Shown in pieces: positions 46,403 to 55,906 of a DNA stretch of 64,000 bases (positions within the stretch are counted from its first letter, which is position 1; each line of letters begins with the position of its first letter). This DNA is from Puniceicoccaceae bacterium 5H (GTDB taxonomy: Bacteria; Verrucomicrobiota; Verrucomicrobiia; Opitutales; Oceanipulchritudinaceae), in contig WOUP01000014.1 of assembly GCA_009772895.1 (NCBI GenBank), positions 33,028 to 97,027 of the forward strand, written 5' to 3'. The position numbers were made by a program, and so were the translations under genes. The notes under the pieces are model-generated. The model searched no databases and was not told the DNA's origin. It saw nothing but the letters and a program-made list of their open reading frames with translations.

Positions 46403-47788
46403 ATGAGAACTGAACGCGACTCGATGGGCGAAATGCAAGTGCCCGACTCTGCTCTTTACGGTGCCTCCACGCAACGCGCCGTGCTCAACTTCCCGGTTAG
46501 CGGCCGCGGCATGCCGGCGGACTTTATCCAGGCGCTCGGCCTGCTGAAGTGGGCCTGCGTCTCGGCCAACGAAGAGCTGGGCCGTATTTCGAGCGAAAAG
46601 GCGGAGCTGATCCGCAAGGCCGCCCTCGAGATCTACGAAGGCAAGCACAACGACCAGTTCCCGGTCGACGTCTTCCAGACCGGCAGCGCCACCTCGAGCA
46701 ACATGAACGCCAACGAGGTGATCGCCAACCTCTGCAGCGTGGCCGCCGGGGAAGAGATCGGCTCCAAGAAGCCCATCCACCCCAATGACGACTGCAACCT
46801 CGGTCAGTCCTCCAACGACACGATGCCGACCACGCTGCACCTGTCCGTGGCCCTCGCGCTGAAGGACAAACTGGTGCCGGCCCTCGAGCACCTGCACGCC
46901 AAGCTGGCCGAGAAGGCCGCGGAATTTGAGGAAGTGGTCAAGATCGGCCGCACCCACCTCATGGACGCCACGCCGCTCACCCTCGGCCAGGAGTTCAGCG
47001 GCTACGCCCAGCAGGTCAAGAAGTCGATCGAACGCGCCAAGAAGGGCATTGCGGCCCTCGAGGAACTCGCCATCGGCGGCACCGCGGTCGGCACCGGCAT
47101 CAACACCCACCCCGAGTTCGGCAGCCGCGTGGCCCAGCTGCTCAGCGGCAAGACCGGCCTGAACTTCCGCGAAGCCGACAACCACTTTGAGGCCCAGGGC
47201 GGGCGCGACGACGCCGTCGAGATCGCCGGCTACCTCAGCACCATCGCCGCCAGCATGACGAAGGTCGCCAACGACATCCGCCTGCTCGGCAGCGGCCCCC
47301 GCAGCGGCATCTTCGAGATCAACCTGCCGGCCACCCAGCCGGGCAGCTCCATCATGCCGGGCAAGGTCAACCCCGTGATGAGCGAGATGCTCGTGCAGAC
47401 CTCCATCTACACGCAGGGCCTCTGCACCAGCGTGGCGATCGCCGGCCGCGACGGCCACTTCGAGCTCAACGTGACGATCCCGCTCATCGCCTACAGCCTG
47501 CTCGACTCCATCACCTGCTTGTCCAACGCCGCCCGCACCTTCGCCGACCGCTGCGTCGACGGCATCGAGGCGAACAAGGACCGCTGCGACGAGCTGGTGA
47601 AGAAAAGCCTCATGCTCGTCACCGCGCTGAATCCCTACATCGGCTACGACAACGCCTCCAAGGTCGCCAAGAAGGCTTTTGCCGAAAACAAGACCCTGCG
47701 CGAGGTCGTGCTCGAAATGGGCCTGCTGGACGAAGCCAAGCTCGACGAGGCGCTCGACCCCAGCACGATGGTCAAGCCCAAGGCCTAA
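46403..47788 (+). CDS. fumC: class II fumarate hydratase
   Basis: 461 aa. TCA-cycle fumarase of the fumarase/aspartase superfamily. Start RTERDSMGEMQVPDSALYGA, the substrate-site block QTGSATSSNMNANEVIAN, GRTHLMDATPLTLGQEFSGY, and the signature GSSIMPGKVNP. Aspartate ammonia-lyase is a relative, but GRTHLMDATP and the overall pattern favour FumC. Confidence 0.9.
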   Translation: MRTERDSMGEMQVPDSALYGASTQRAVLNFPVSGRGMPADFIQALGLLKWACVSANEELGRISSEKAELIRKAALEIYEGKHNDQFPVDVFQTGSATSSNMNANEVIANLCSVAAGEEIGSKKPIHPNDDCNLGQSSNDTMPTTLHLSVALALKDKLVPALEHLHAKLAEKAAEFEEVVKIGRTHLMDATPLTLGQEFSGYAQQVKKSIERAKKGIAALEELAIGGTAVGTGINTHPEFGSRVAQLLSGKTGLNFREADNHFEAQGGRDDAVEIAGYLSTIAASMTKVANDIRLLGSGPRSGIFEINLPATQPGSSIMPGKVNPVMSEMLVQTSIYTQGLCTSVAIAGRDGHFELNVTIPLIAYSLLDSITCLSNAARTFADRCVDGIEANKDRCDELVKKSLMLVTALNPYIGYDNASKVAKKAFAENKTLREVVLEMGLLDEAKLDEALDPSTMVKPKA

Positions 47789-47823
47789 GCCCCTTTTCCC
47801 CAAACCCTTCGAACGGTTTGCAG

Positions 47824-47851
47824 CCGGACGGTCCATCCGTCCGGTTTTTTT
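47824..47851 (+). terminator. terminator of fumC
   Basis: CCGGACGG (47824-47831), loop TCCAT, CCGTCCGG (47837-47844), then seven T. Confidence 0.95.
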
Positions 47852-47917
47852 GGTGCCGGGTCGAGGTGATTGGGCCGCCTGCTTGGCAATGGCCGCGAAT
47901 CCTCTATCTTACAACCC

Positions 47918-48337
47918 ATGAGTATCCATCAGGCGACCATCAGCGTGTCTGCACGCGCGCAGGGCACCGTCGAGTTCACGCGAGAGATCGAAGAGCAGGT
48001 GAGCGCCAGCGGCATTCGCAACGGCCTCGTGCACGTCTTCTGTCAGCACACCAGCTGCAGCCTCGTCATCATGGAGAATGCCGATCCCAGCGCGCGCCGC
48101 GACCTTGAACGTTGGCTCAACCGTCTGGTGCCGGAAGACGATCCGGACTTCGAGCACACGCTCGAGGGGCCGGACGACATGCCCAGCCACATCAAGATGG
48201 CCCTGACGCGCACCAGTGAAACCCTGCCGCTAAAGGACGGCGAACTGCAGCTCGGCACCTGGCAAGGCGTCTTCCTCTGGGAGCACCGTAGCTCGCCCCA
48301 CCGCCGCCGCATGATCGTCACCGTGATGGGCGAATAG
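47918..48337 (+). CDS. YjbQ/UPF0047 family protein
   Basis: 139 aa. Family blocks: HVFCQHTSCSLVIMENADPS, a DDMPSHIKMALTRTSETLPL block, and LGTWQGVFLWEHR (the 'GTWQ..yl.E.R' end). Members have weak thiamine-phosphate-synthase activity in E. coli, but the true role is unclear. Convergent with the MFS gene. Confidence 0.9.
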   Translation: MSIHQATISVSARAQGTVEFTREIEEQVSASGIRNGLVHVFCQHTSCSLVIMENADPSARRDLERWLNRLVPEDDPDFEHTLEGPDDMPSHIKMALTRTSETLPLKDGELQLGTWQGVFLWEHRSSPHRRRMIVTVMGE

Positions 48338-48338
48338 A

Positions 48339-49700
48339 TCAGGCGCTCGCTTCTTCCACCTTGGCCCCGACCGGGAGCTTGGGCAGGGTGAAGCTGAGGC
48401 CCAGCGAGATCAGCACCATGCCTGCGGCCGCGTAGTAGGCGAGGTTGGAGCCAAACTTGTAGTAGATCAGCGCACCGACGATGGGGCCGATGGCGCGGGC
48501 CAGAGCCCCAGCGGAGCGGAACGCGCCGAGGTTGGTACCCTGCTGGTCGGCAGGCGAGAACCGCGAGGCGGCGGAAGTCAGCGAGGGGCTGACGAGACCG
48601 ACGCCGATACCGAGCAGCCCGAGGCCGGTGTAAAAGAGCGTGACCTGTTGGGCGGTGCCGAGGCAGACCAGCGCCAGAAACACCAGCAGGAAGCCAGTGA
48701 AGATCAGCGGGATTTCGCCCACCTTGGGGCTGAGCCGACGCACCAGCACGCCTTGGCTGATCAGCAGCATGAATCCGATGAAGATAAAGATCCACATCAT
48801 GTCCATCGGGCTGTAGAGCAGGCGTTCGCGGGCGAGGAAGGTCAGCGAAAACTCCATGCCGGCAAAGGCGATGGCAAAGATCAGGTAGACGAAGATCACC
48901 AGCTGCACGACGCTCGACTTGACCACGAAGATTTGCGCCAGGCGGTTGGTGCGGCGAGGCGTCTCGGGATCGGCCTGTTTTTCGGAGGCCGCGCGCGTTT
49001 CCGGGAAGGAGCGCCAGACCCACACGAGATTGATGCAGGCCAGCAGCAGGGCCGCGAGGGCCGAGCCGGAGAACGGATGCAGGCCGAACTGGTGCAGGCC
49101 GGGCCAGAGGTCGAGGGGATTGAGGTAGGTGGCGCTGATGGAGCCGATGGCAGGCCCTAGGATGAAGCCCAGCCCGAAGGCGACGCCGATGAGCGCCATG
49201 CCCTTGCCGCGCCCCTTTTCGTCCGTCACATCCGCCACGGCGGCGGTGGCGACGGCGATGTTGCCGGCCATAAGGCCCCCGAGTGCGCGGGAGAGCAGCA
49301 ATGCCCAGAACTGGCCGGAGAAGAACCACAGCAGGTAGCTGAGCGCCACGCCAGAGACCGTCCAGAGCAATACGCGGCGGCGGCCCAGGCGGTCGGACGT
49401 CGCGCCCCAGAAGGCCGAGCTGAAGAACTGCAGCAGGCTGTAGAGCGAGCCGATCACACCCCCGAAGAGGACCGTGGTCAGGAACTCTGCCTCCACCGCA
49501 TTGGGGGCAAACCCGGCGAGGGTGTCGGTCAGGTGGCCGATCAGGCTGTTCGGTCCTTCGAGCTCCAGATAGTAGTGGAGCATCGCCGGGAACAGCGGGA
49601 AGATGACGGAGAAACCAACCAAGTCGAGGAAGACCGTCAGAAAAATGACGCCCAAAGCCCGCTTGGTGGAAACGGAGGTAGATCGCACCGTAGAATCCAT
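48339..49700 (-). CDS. major facilitator superfamily transporter (TetA-like)
   Basis: 453 aa with 12 predicted membrane helices. Motif A between TM2 and TM3 (GATSDRLGRRRVLL), and the drug-antiporter-like segment GLGFILGPAIGS in TM5. A central loop (about 225-250) separates the halves. Substrate unknown. Lies 37 bases after coaD on the same strand, so probably co-transcribed with it. Confidence 0.87.
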   Translation of the reverse strand: MDSTVRSTSVSTKRALGVIFLTVFLDLVGFSVIFPLFPAMLHYYLELEGPNSLIGHLTDTLAGFAPNAVEAEFLTTVLFGGVIGSLYSLLQFFSSAFWGATSDRLGRRRVLLWTVSGVALSYLLWFFSGQFWALLLSRALGGLMAGNIAVATAAVADVTDEKGRGKGMALIGVAFGLGFILGPAIGSISATYLNPLDLWPGLHQFGLHPFSGSALAALLLACINLVWVWRSFPETRAASEKQADPETPRRTNRLAQIFVVKSSVVQLVIFVYLIFAIAFAGMEFSLTFLARERLLYSPMDMMWIFIFIGFMLLISQGVLVRRLSPKVGEIPLIFTGFLLVFLALVCLGTAQQVTLFYTGLGLLGIGVGLVSPSLTSAASRFSPADQQGTNLGAFRSAGALARAIGPIVGALIYYKFGSNLAYYAAAGMVLISLGLSFTLPKLPVGAKVEEASA

Positions 49701-49737
49701 GACGAAGCGCTAGAATGAAGCGCTTCTGGTGGAGCGT

Positions 49738-50220
49738 CTAGCGATGATTATACTTTTTCTTCAGCGCGGCGGCGACGTTGAGGGGGATGAACTTCTCTAC
49801 CCGCTCCGGGTCAAACGCCGAGACCTGTTTCACAAGTGTCGAACTGGTAAAATAATACAAAGATCCCGGCATCAGGAAGATGGTCTCCACCTCGGGGTCG
49901 AGGTCGCGATTCATCTGGGTCATCTGAAACTCGAATTCGAAGTCCGAGACGGCACGCAGGCCGCGAATCAGGGCGATGGCGCCCTTCTTGCTCGCAAAAT
50001 CGACGACCAGACCCTTGAAGGGCTCGACGCTCGCATTGAGCCCCCGGATGTTGCCCCGGACGAGCTCCACGCGCTCTTCCATGCTGAACAGCGGCCCTTT
50101 ACGCTGGTTGTCGGCCACGGCAACCGTTACGTGGTCGAATAACTTGCAGGCGCGGTGGAGGATGTCGAGGTGCCCGTTCGTGACCGGGTCGAAAGTGCCA
50201 GGATAGAGCGCGAGTTTCAT
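49738..50220 (-). CDS. coaD: pantetheine-phosphate adenylyltransferase
   Basis: 160 aa. Fourth step of coenzyme A synthesis. The nucleotidyltransferase motif GTFDPVTNGHLDI (T/HxGH) at the start, GLRAVSDFEFEFQM, and the SSTLVKQ block near the end. Start at 50220 by family length; the frame is open upstream to 50340. Confidence 0.94.
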   Translation of the reverse strand: MKLALYPGTFDPVTNGHLDILHRACKLFDHVTVAVADNQRKGPLFSMEERVELVRGNIRGLNASVEPFKGLVVDFASKKGAIALIRGLRAVSDFEFEFQMTQMNRDLDPEVETIFLMPGSLYYFTSSTLVKQVSAFDPERVEKFIPLNVAAALKKKYNHR

Positions 50221-50299
50221 GATAACCTTGCGTTGGGGTTGACCAACTGCCTTGGGGAATGGACCATATTGTATCACAAGGCAAACTCCTTCTGTTCCG

Positions 50300-50875
50300 G
50301 TGCTTAGACACATCCCCAACATCATCACGTTTTCGCGCATCCCCGCGCTCGCGCTCGTGGCCTACTGGACCCTCGTGCCTGGCCCCCATCATGCCCAGTG
50401 GGCCTGGTGGATGCTGCTCTGGGCGGTGGCCTCCGACTTCCTCGACGGCTACCTCGCGCGTCGCTTCAACTGGACGTCCAACCTCGGCAAGCTGCTCGAT
50501 GCGATGATCGACAAGGTGTTGGTGCTCGGCGGCTTCGCGCTGCTGGTCATCGTCGGCCTGTTGATCCCGTGGTGGTTTGTGACCCTCGTGCTCGTGCTGA
50601 TGGCGGTGCGGGAGTTTGGCATTACCTGGATGCGTCTGGTGGCCGCCCGCAAGGGGCTGGTGCTCGCGGCGGAGAAGACGGGCAAGATCAAGACGGCGAC
50701 GCAGATGACGAGTCTGCTCGTGCTCTTCGCCGCCCCCGCCTTGCCGCAGTTTCACACGCCGCTGCTCTACGCCGGCTGGATCCTGTTTTACGTCGCGGCT
50801 TACCTCACGATCAAATCGGGCCTGATTTACCTGAAAAAATACGGCCCGTTGCTGAAAAACGGAGGCGAGCAGTGA
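50300..50875 (+). CDS. pgsA: CDP-diacylglycerol-glycerol-3-phosphate 3-phosphatidyltransferase
   Basis: 191 aa from GTG 50300 (RHIPNIITFSRIPAL fits the family start). The CDP-alcohol phosphotransferase motif D-G-x2-A-R-x8-G-x3-D-x3-D is complete, in DGYLARRFNWTSNLGKLLDA plus MID. About 5-6 membrane helices. The pgpA product would remove the phosphate from its product; the genes overlap by GTGA. Confidence 0.9.
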   Translation: MLRHIPNIITFSRIPALALVAYWTLVPGPHHAQWAWWMLLWAVASDFLDGYLARRFNWTSNLGKLLDAMIDKVLVLGGFALLVIVGLLIPWWFVTLVLVLMAVREFGITWMRLVAARKGLVLAAEKTGKIKTATQMTSLLVLFAAPALPQFHTPLLYAGWILFYVAAYLTIKSGLIYLKKYGPLLKNGGEQ

Positions 50876-51414
50876 GGCGCGAGATGCAGATGCCGGTATT
50901 GGTGCAACTCTTCATGCGCCAGCTGCCGACTTCGGCCGTCGTCCCGGTGGCGACGCTGGGCAAGCTGGGCGACTTGAAGGCGCCGGGCACGTGGGGCAGC
51001 GCGGCGGGCCTGGTCTTTTATACCGTGGCGCTGTATCCGCTACCCATGGCGATGCAGGTGATCCTGCTCGCGCCGCTGATCGTCTTTGCGCTGCTCTGGT
51101 GCGACGAGGCGGAGCGCCGCATCGGCCATCGCGACCCGGGCGAGGTGATCCTCGACGAGTTTGTGGCGCAACCGCTGGCCTTTTTCGGCCTCAATGGCGT
51201 GATCGTGGCCAGCGCGTTCCCGTGGGCTTACTTCCTGGCAGGCTTCGCGCTCTTCCGCTTGTTCGATATTCTGAAGCCCTTCGGGATCAAGCGCCTGCAA
51301 AACCTGCCCGGTGGCATGGGCGTGCTGGTGGACGATCTGGTCGCCGCGTTGGCCGCCGCGGTCTGCCTCGGCCTCGCGCACTTCTACCTCGTGCCTTTGT
51401 TCGCCCAAAGGTAG
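50872..51414 (+). CDS. pgpA: phosphatidylglycerophosphatase A
   Basis: 180 aa. PgpA blocks: GKLGDLKAPGTWGSAAGL, ILDEFVAQPLAFFGL, FRLFDILKPFGIKRLQ, GGMGVLVDDLVAALAA. GTG start overlapping the pgsA stop, with GGAGG six bases upstream. Forms phosphatidylglycerol together with PgsA. Confidence 0.92.
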   Translation: MRREMQMPVLVQLFMRQLPTSAVVPVATLGKLGDLKAPGTWGSAAGLVFYTVALYPLPMAMQVILLAPLIVFALLWCDEAERRIGHRDPGEVILDEFVAQPLAFFGLNGVIVASAFPWAYFLAGFALFRLFDILKPFGIKRLQNLPGGMGVLVDDLVAALAAAVCLGLAHFYLVPLFAQR

Positions 51415-51434
51415 GGGAGAGAGTAGATGCGTTG

Positions 51435-51587
51435 TCCGCAGATTTTCCTGAGCCTGTAAGCTTCATCGCGTCGTGGGGGGCTGGTCTGCCGTAGGCGTAA
51501 CCGGTGTGAATCCTTTCAATCTGTGGACCCTTTACTCGACCCGGGGAAACGGAATGATCCACCGATTCGATGGATTTCCACCGATTT
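51435..51587. repeat. intergenic direct repeat, copy 1
   Basis: About 153 bp, starting TCCGCAGATTT and ending ATTTCCACCGATTTT. Highly similar to 51736-51887 (offset 301 bp), with only scattered differences. Contains the phrase GTGTGAATCC...AATCTGTGGACC, common in repetitive spacers of many Verrucomicrobia-like genomes, and an internal imperfect palindrome around ATCCACCGATTCGATGGAT. Confidence 0.9.
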
Positions 51588-51735
51588 TGGTTAAGGGCCA
51601 GAGTGGCTTCGCCGATGCGGGGAAAGGAAGAGAAAGCAATCTGCGCGCATCCTGAAAATCTGCGGATAGATCAACTGACTTTCGTCTACCGGCCGAGAGG
51701 GGCAGGGCTGTTGTTATCCGCAGATGATCAGGATT

Positions 51736-51887
51736 TCCGCAGATTTCTCTGACCCTCCAAGCTTCATTGCTCCGCGGGGGGCTGGTCTGCCGTAGGCGTA
51801 ATCGGTGTGAATCCTCTTAATCTGTGGACCCTTTACTCGAGCCGGAAATGAAATGATCCACCGATTCGATGGATTTCCACCGATATT
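51736..51887. repeat. intergenic direct repeat, copy 2
   Basis: Second copy of the element at 51435-51587. The segment GGGGGGCTGGTCTGCCGTAG is shared exactly. Between the copies lies unrelated sequence with another TCTGCGGATAG fragment. No gene is seen anywhere in 51415-52025. Confidence 0.9.
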
Positions 51888-51946
51888 TATCTGCCCATGC
51901 ATTACTTACAGAGGGAAGTTAACAATGCCCTGTTTCCTCAAAAAGT

Positions 51947-51976
51947 TATCGGTGTGAATCCTTTTAATCTGTGGAT
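51947..51976. repeat. partial third copy of the repeat
   Basis: Repeats only the internal phrase TATCGGTGTGAATCC then TTTTAATCTGTGGATC, matching 51800-51829 in copy 2. Probably a remnant of the same element. Confidence 0.8.
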
Positions 51977-52025
51977 CATCCCCGTTCCCGAAAATCTGGG
52001 GGAATAGACAGCTTTCGGGCTTCGC

Positions 52026-52922
52026 TTACGCGCTGGCGGTTTCGCCGACGGAGTGGATGGCGGCGAGTTGCTCGCAGACGACGCTGATCAGAAATTCCGG
52101 GGTGGAGGCGCCGGCGGTGACGCCGACCGTGCGGTATTGGGCCATCTCCTCGGGATCGATCTCCTTGGCCGTCTCGATGTGATAGGTCGGTTTGCCGGTG
52201 CGTTGGGCCAGCAGGGCCAGCTTGCGCGTATTGGCCGAGTGGTGGCCGCCGATCACGACGAAGGCTTCGACGCCTTCCTCCATCAGCACGGCGATGTCGC
52301 CCTGGCGATCCTTGGTGGCGCCGCAGATCGTGTCGATGATCTGGGCCTGGGGAAAGCGCTTGAGCAGGTGGTTGCCGAGGCGGTGAAATTCGTCCGTAAA
52401 CATCGTGGTCTGCGAGACCATCAGGACCTGGTCGCCCAGTTCGGGCAGGGCGTCGATGTCTTCGGTGCTCTTGATGACGTGGCCGCGACCATCGGTGTAG
52501 CCGAGCAGGCCGATGACTTCGGGGTGGCGCTCGTCGCCAAAGATCACCGTGTGAAAGCCCTTGCGCGCGTGCAGCTTGATCTTGCCGGCGACGATGCCGA
52601 CGTCCGGACAGGTGGCGTCCTTGAAATCGATGCCGATCGACTTGAGGTAGTTGCGGCGTTCCGGGGAAATACCATGGGCGCGCACGACGAGGACGGCGTT
52701 TTCTTCCTTCTCCTTGTCGATCGTGAGGTCCGAGCGGCTCTGATAGTCACCCACTTCGCGCACCCCCTCGGCCTGCAGCTTTTCCATCATCTGGCTGTTG
52801 TGGATCAGCGGACCGTCGGTGTAGACCGGGTGGCGGCCTTTGTTGGCGAAATCGCGGGCGATATTGATGGCCCGTTCAACGCCCCAGCAAAAGCCGGCGC
52901 TCTTTGCCCGAATAACTTTCAT
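52026..52922 (-). CDS. ispH: 4-hydroxy-3-methylbut-2-enyl diphosphate reductase
   Basis: 298 aa. Last step of the MEP isoprenoid pathway. The three Fe-S cysteines are in AGFCWGVERAI (C12), DATCPDVG and DTICGATKDRQ. The catalytic H/E motifs (VRAHGISPE, GDERHPEV, GGHHSANTRKL) are present. Start 52922 from MKVIRAKSAGFC; the open frame runs on upstream without similarity. Confidence 0.95.
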   Translation of the reverse strand: MKVIRAKSAGFCWGVERAINIARDFANKGRHPVYTDGPLIHNSQMMEKLQAEGVREVGDYQSRSDLTIDKEKEENAVLVVRAHGISPERRNYLKSIGIDFKDATCPDVGIVAGKIKLHARKGFHTVIFGDERHPEVIGLLGYTDGRGHVIKSTEDIDALPELGDQVLMVSQTTMFTDEFHRLGNHLLKRFPQAQIIDTICGATKDRQGDIAVLMEEGVEAFVVIGGHHSANTRKLALLAQRTGKPTYHIETAKEIDPEEMAQYRTVGVTAGASTPEFLISVVCEQLAAIHSVGETASA

Positions 52923-53054
52923 GATGCTGGCTAATATGGAGGGAAGGGAGGGTGCCGTCAACGCCGCTTCGTCGAACGGTCGAGGCCGCGGATCGGGTGG
53001 CAAATCCGTCACGGCGTGCTTGCAGGATGCGATCACGCGCTTAAACTCTTTGGT

Positions 53055-53402
53055 ATGCCTTCTCGTCGTATGGCTTGCTTGTTTCTGCTGATGCTGGGCG
53101 GGATGAGCTGGAGTGCCTGTCGTCAGCAACCCGTGGAAACGGCCGTGTTGCAGCAGCCGGCTACGCTCGACCGCAAGCTGGAGCGGCGCTTCCCGGTCGG
53201 GACGCCGCTGGCCAACGTCAGCAAATGGATGTTCAACGAAGCTTTCGAACTGGAGGAGTGGACGCCGACCGTCGTCACCTACACGCGCACCGATCAGATC
53301 CTGATCGACCAACAGGTGACCTATCGCATCTACGTCCGCCACGAAAACGGCTTCGTCGAGGGCTTTGAAGTGGAGCGCAGCGACGTGCCTTACGGTGGGT
53401 GA
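53055..53402 (+). CDS. small putative lipoprotein
   Basis: 115 aa: hydrophobic N-terminus MACLFLLMLGGMSWSAC with a cysteine at the right place for a lipobox (non-ideal WSAC). The mature part is charged with repeated LI/V strands (TDQILIDQQVTYRIYVRH), like small outer-membrane assembly lipoproteins of the SmpA type. Divergent from ispH. Family not identified. Confidence 0.6.
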   Translation: MPSRRMACLFLLMLGGMSWSACRQQPVETAVLQQPATLDRKLERRFPVGTPLANVSKWMFNEAFELEEWTPTVVTYTRTDQILIDQQVTYRIYVRHENGFVEGFEVERSDVPYGG

Positions 53403-53479
53403 CGGGATGCCCACGGGGTTGCTTTCCGCAAATGCGCGGTTGAAAAAGGCCCCGGCTGCCGCCAACTTAAGTCCCGTCC

Positions 53480-55027
53480 ATGAAGCATTTTTATATCACC
53501 ACTGCCATCGACTATGCGAATGGGAGCCTGCACATCGGTCACGCCTACGAGAAGGTGCTGACGGATGTCATCGCACGCTACCGCCGACTGATGGGAGACC
53601 AGGTGCACTACTTGACGGGCCTCGACGAGCACGGCCAGAAGGTGCAGCAAAAGGCGGCCAGCGAAGGCGTGGAGCCGCAGGCCTTTGTGGACAACGTGGC
53701 GGTGATGTTTGGCGAGCTGATCGAAAAGCTCAACATCTCCAACGACGACTTTATCCGCACGACCCAGCCGCGCCACAAGCGCATCGTCCAGCACATCCTG
53801 CAGGATCTCTACGATCGCGGGGAGATCTATCAGGGCGAATACAAGGGCTACTACTCGGTGCGGCAGGAGCAGTTCGTGGCCGAAAAGGAGCGCAACGAAG
53901 ACGGTTCCTGGCCGGAGCTCTACGGTGAGGTGGTCGAGCTGGTGGAGAAGAACTACTACTTCCGCCTCAGCAAATACCAGGACTGGCTGATCGAGTTCCT
54001 GCAGCAAAACCCGGACTTCGTGCTGCCCAACTTCCGCCAGAAGCAGGTGCTGGAATTCCTCAAGGAGCCGATCAACGACCTCTGCATCACCCGCCCGAAG
54101 GAGCGCCTCTCCTGGGGCATCCCGATGCCTTTCGACGAGGACTACGTGACCTACGTCTGGTTCGACGCGCTGATCAACTACCTTTCCGCCACCGGCTGGC
54201 CGGAAGAGGGCTGGGACCGGTATTGGCCCGCCGATTATCACGTGATCGGCAAGGACATCCTCGTGCCGGCCCACAGCATCTACTGGCCCATCATGCTGCA
54301 CGCGATGCAAGTGCCGCTGCCCAAGCACTTGCTGGTGCACGGCTGGTGGCTGGCGCAGGGCGGCTCCAAGATCAGCAAGAGCGCCGGCAACGCCGTGGAT
54401 CCGCTCGACTTCATCGACGAGTTCAGCGCCGACGCCTTCCGCTACTTCCTGACCCGCGAGATGAACGTCGCGCAGGACAGCGAATACAGCCGCGAGCTCT
54501 TCCTCGCCCGTTACAATGGCGACCTGGGCAACAACCTGGGCAACCTCGTCAGCCGCCTGCTCAACATGGCAGGCAAGAACTGTGCGGACGGCCTGCCGGC
54601 GGCCACGCGCAACGACGAGCCGGAGCAGAACGTGAAGGCCCACTGGGAGAAGACGCGCGAAGAGGTGCTCAATTTCTACGAAGAGTTCCAGTTCCACCTC
54701 GCGATGGAGCGGGTGATGAGCTTTTGCTCGACGCTCAACAATTACCTCGAGCTGCGCCAGCCGTGGAAGCTCGCCAAGAGCGACAAGCCCGAGGATCGCG
54801 AGACGCTCAATACCTCCCTCGCGGTGGTGGCCGAGGGCCTGCGCCTGGCGACGGTCTTCCTCAAGCCCGTCATGCCGACGATTGCGGACCGCATCCAGGA
54901 GCTGCTGGGCCAGCCCGCCATCGACACGTGGGAAGACCGGCTGGACTGGGGCAACCGCCTCGAAGGCCAGGTGCTGGGGGCCAAGACGATTCTGTTTCCG
55001 CGGCCCCAGCCGCCGGCGGAATCCTGA
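53480..55027 (+). CDS. metG: methionyl-tRNA synthetase
   Basis: 515 aa, class I synthetase: HIGH at 18-21 (GSLHIGHAYEKV) and KISKS in GGSKISKSAGNAVDP. The short MetG2-like form without the zinc-knuckle cysteines and without the C-terminal tRNA-binding (EMAP-like) domain. WFDALINYLSATGWP and the DEHGQKVQQ block are typical. Confidence 0.94.
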   Translation: MKHFYITTAIDYANGSLHIGHAYEKVLTDVIARYRRLMGDQVHYLTGLDEHGQKVQQKAASEGVEPQAFVDNVAVMFGELIEKLNISNDDFIRTTQPRHKRIVQHILQDLYDRGEIYQGEYKGYYSVRQEQFVAEKERNEDGSWPELYGEVVELVEKNYYFRLSKYQDWLIEFLQQNPDFVLPNFRQKQVLEFLKEPINDLCITRPKERLSWGIPMPFDEDYVTYVWFDALINYLSATGWPEEGWDRYWPADYHVIGKDILVPAHSIYWPIMLHAMQVPLPKHLLVHGWWLAQGGSKISKSAGNAVDPLDFIDEFSADAFRYFLTREMNVAQDSEYSRELFLARYNGDLGNNLGNLVSRLLNMAGKNCADGLPAATRNDEPEQNVKAHWEKTREEVLNFYEEFQFHLAMERVMSFCSTLNNYLELRQPWKLAKSDKPEDRETLNTSLAVVAEGLRLATVFLKPVMPTIADRIQELLGQPAIDTWEDRLDWGNRLEGQVLGAKTILFPRPQPPAES

Positions 55028-55032
55028 TTTTT

Positions 55033-55401
55033 ATGAAGGCGCTTATCCTGCCACTCGGGCTGATTGCCCTGTTGTCCGGTAGCTTGTCCGCCCAGGCGAG
55101 CTACCGTGTTTCCTCCGATGCGGTTGCGCCGCAAAACCTCGAAATCTCCGTCAGCCAAAACCCGGATGCCCGCGAGTTGGCCCAGGCGTGGGTGCAGGTG
55201 CTCGATACGCTCGACTTGAGCAATAACGTGCGCATCACCGTCGTGCGTGGGGACACCAAGCAGGAATACGGTGCGGTCGTCGAGATGAAGGCGGTCGAGC
55301 AGCTGCTGGTGGTCACGCTCGCGACTCACAACACCCGCTCCGGTCGCCACCGGGTGGTGGTGCGGGCTGACGAGGTGCTGGATTTATCCGAAAACCCCTA
55401 A
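55033..55401 (+). CDS. secreted protein of unknown function, 122 aa
   Basis: Signal peptide (about 1-21, ending LSAQA). The mature part predicts a small alpha/beta fold with two strands RITVVRGD and QLLVVTLA. It starts 5 bases after metG, so it is co-transcribed. Not recognised. Confidence 0.65.
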   Translation: MKALILPLGLIALLSGSLSAQASYRVSSDAVAPQNLEISVSQNPDARELAQAWVQVLDTLDLSNNVRITVVRGDTKQEYGAVVEMKAVEQLLVVTLATHNTRSGRHRVVVRADEVLDLSENP

Positions 55402-55413
55402 TCCCCTTATCTT

Positions 55414-55833
55414 ATGGCTTCCACTGTACGCACCTTCCTGATGTTTCAAGGGAAGGCCGAGGAAGCGTTGATCTTTTACAGCAGCCTCTTTGAAGGCTAC
55501 TGCACCACGCGCGTCGAGCGCTACGGCCCGGGCGAGGAAAACCGGGAAGGGACCCTCAAGCGCGCCTGGTTCTGCATTGGGCATCAAGAGTTTTTGATTT
55601 TCGACAGCCCGATCGACCATGCCTTCACCTTTACGCCGGCGATGTCCATCCTGGTTGATTGCGAACAGGAAAAGGATGTGCGCCGCCTCGCGACGGCGCT
55701 GGCGGAGGGTGGGGCCGTGCTGATGCCGCTCGACCGCTACGCCTTCAGCGAATGTTTCGCCTGGGTTACGGACAAGTTCGGGGTGTCCTGGCAGATCAAT
55801 CTGTTGCCCCTGCCGGCGCCGCCGGAGGATTGA
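55414..55833 (+). CDS. PhnB/3-demethylubiquinone-methyltransferase-like VOC protein
   Basis: 139 aa. Begins VRTFLMFQGKAEEALIFYSS, the typical start of PhnB-like glyoxalase-fold proteins, and ends FAWVTDKFGVSWQINL (the 'V.D.fGv.W.i' signature). Dimeric VOC fold; enzymatic function of this group is mostly unknown. Confidence 0.85.
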   Translation: MASTVRTFLMFQGKAEEALIFYSSLFEGYCTTRVERYGPGEENREGTLKRAWFCIGHQEFLIFDSPIDHAFTFTPAMSILVDCEQEKDVRRLATALAEGGAVLMPLDRYAFSECFAWVTDKFGVSWQINLLPLPAPPED

Positions 55834-55906
55834 TTTTAACGTTAGATCGGGTAGGCGTTCCAAAGAAGGTCGGGATTTGTAATTGTCTGGTGGATAAGGC
55901 GGCAGT

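Noticed and set aside
51435..51976. CRISPR-like array
   Set aside because: Only two full copies with a 301-bp period, no regular short repeats and no cas genes.
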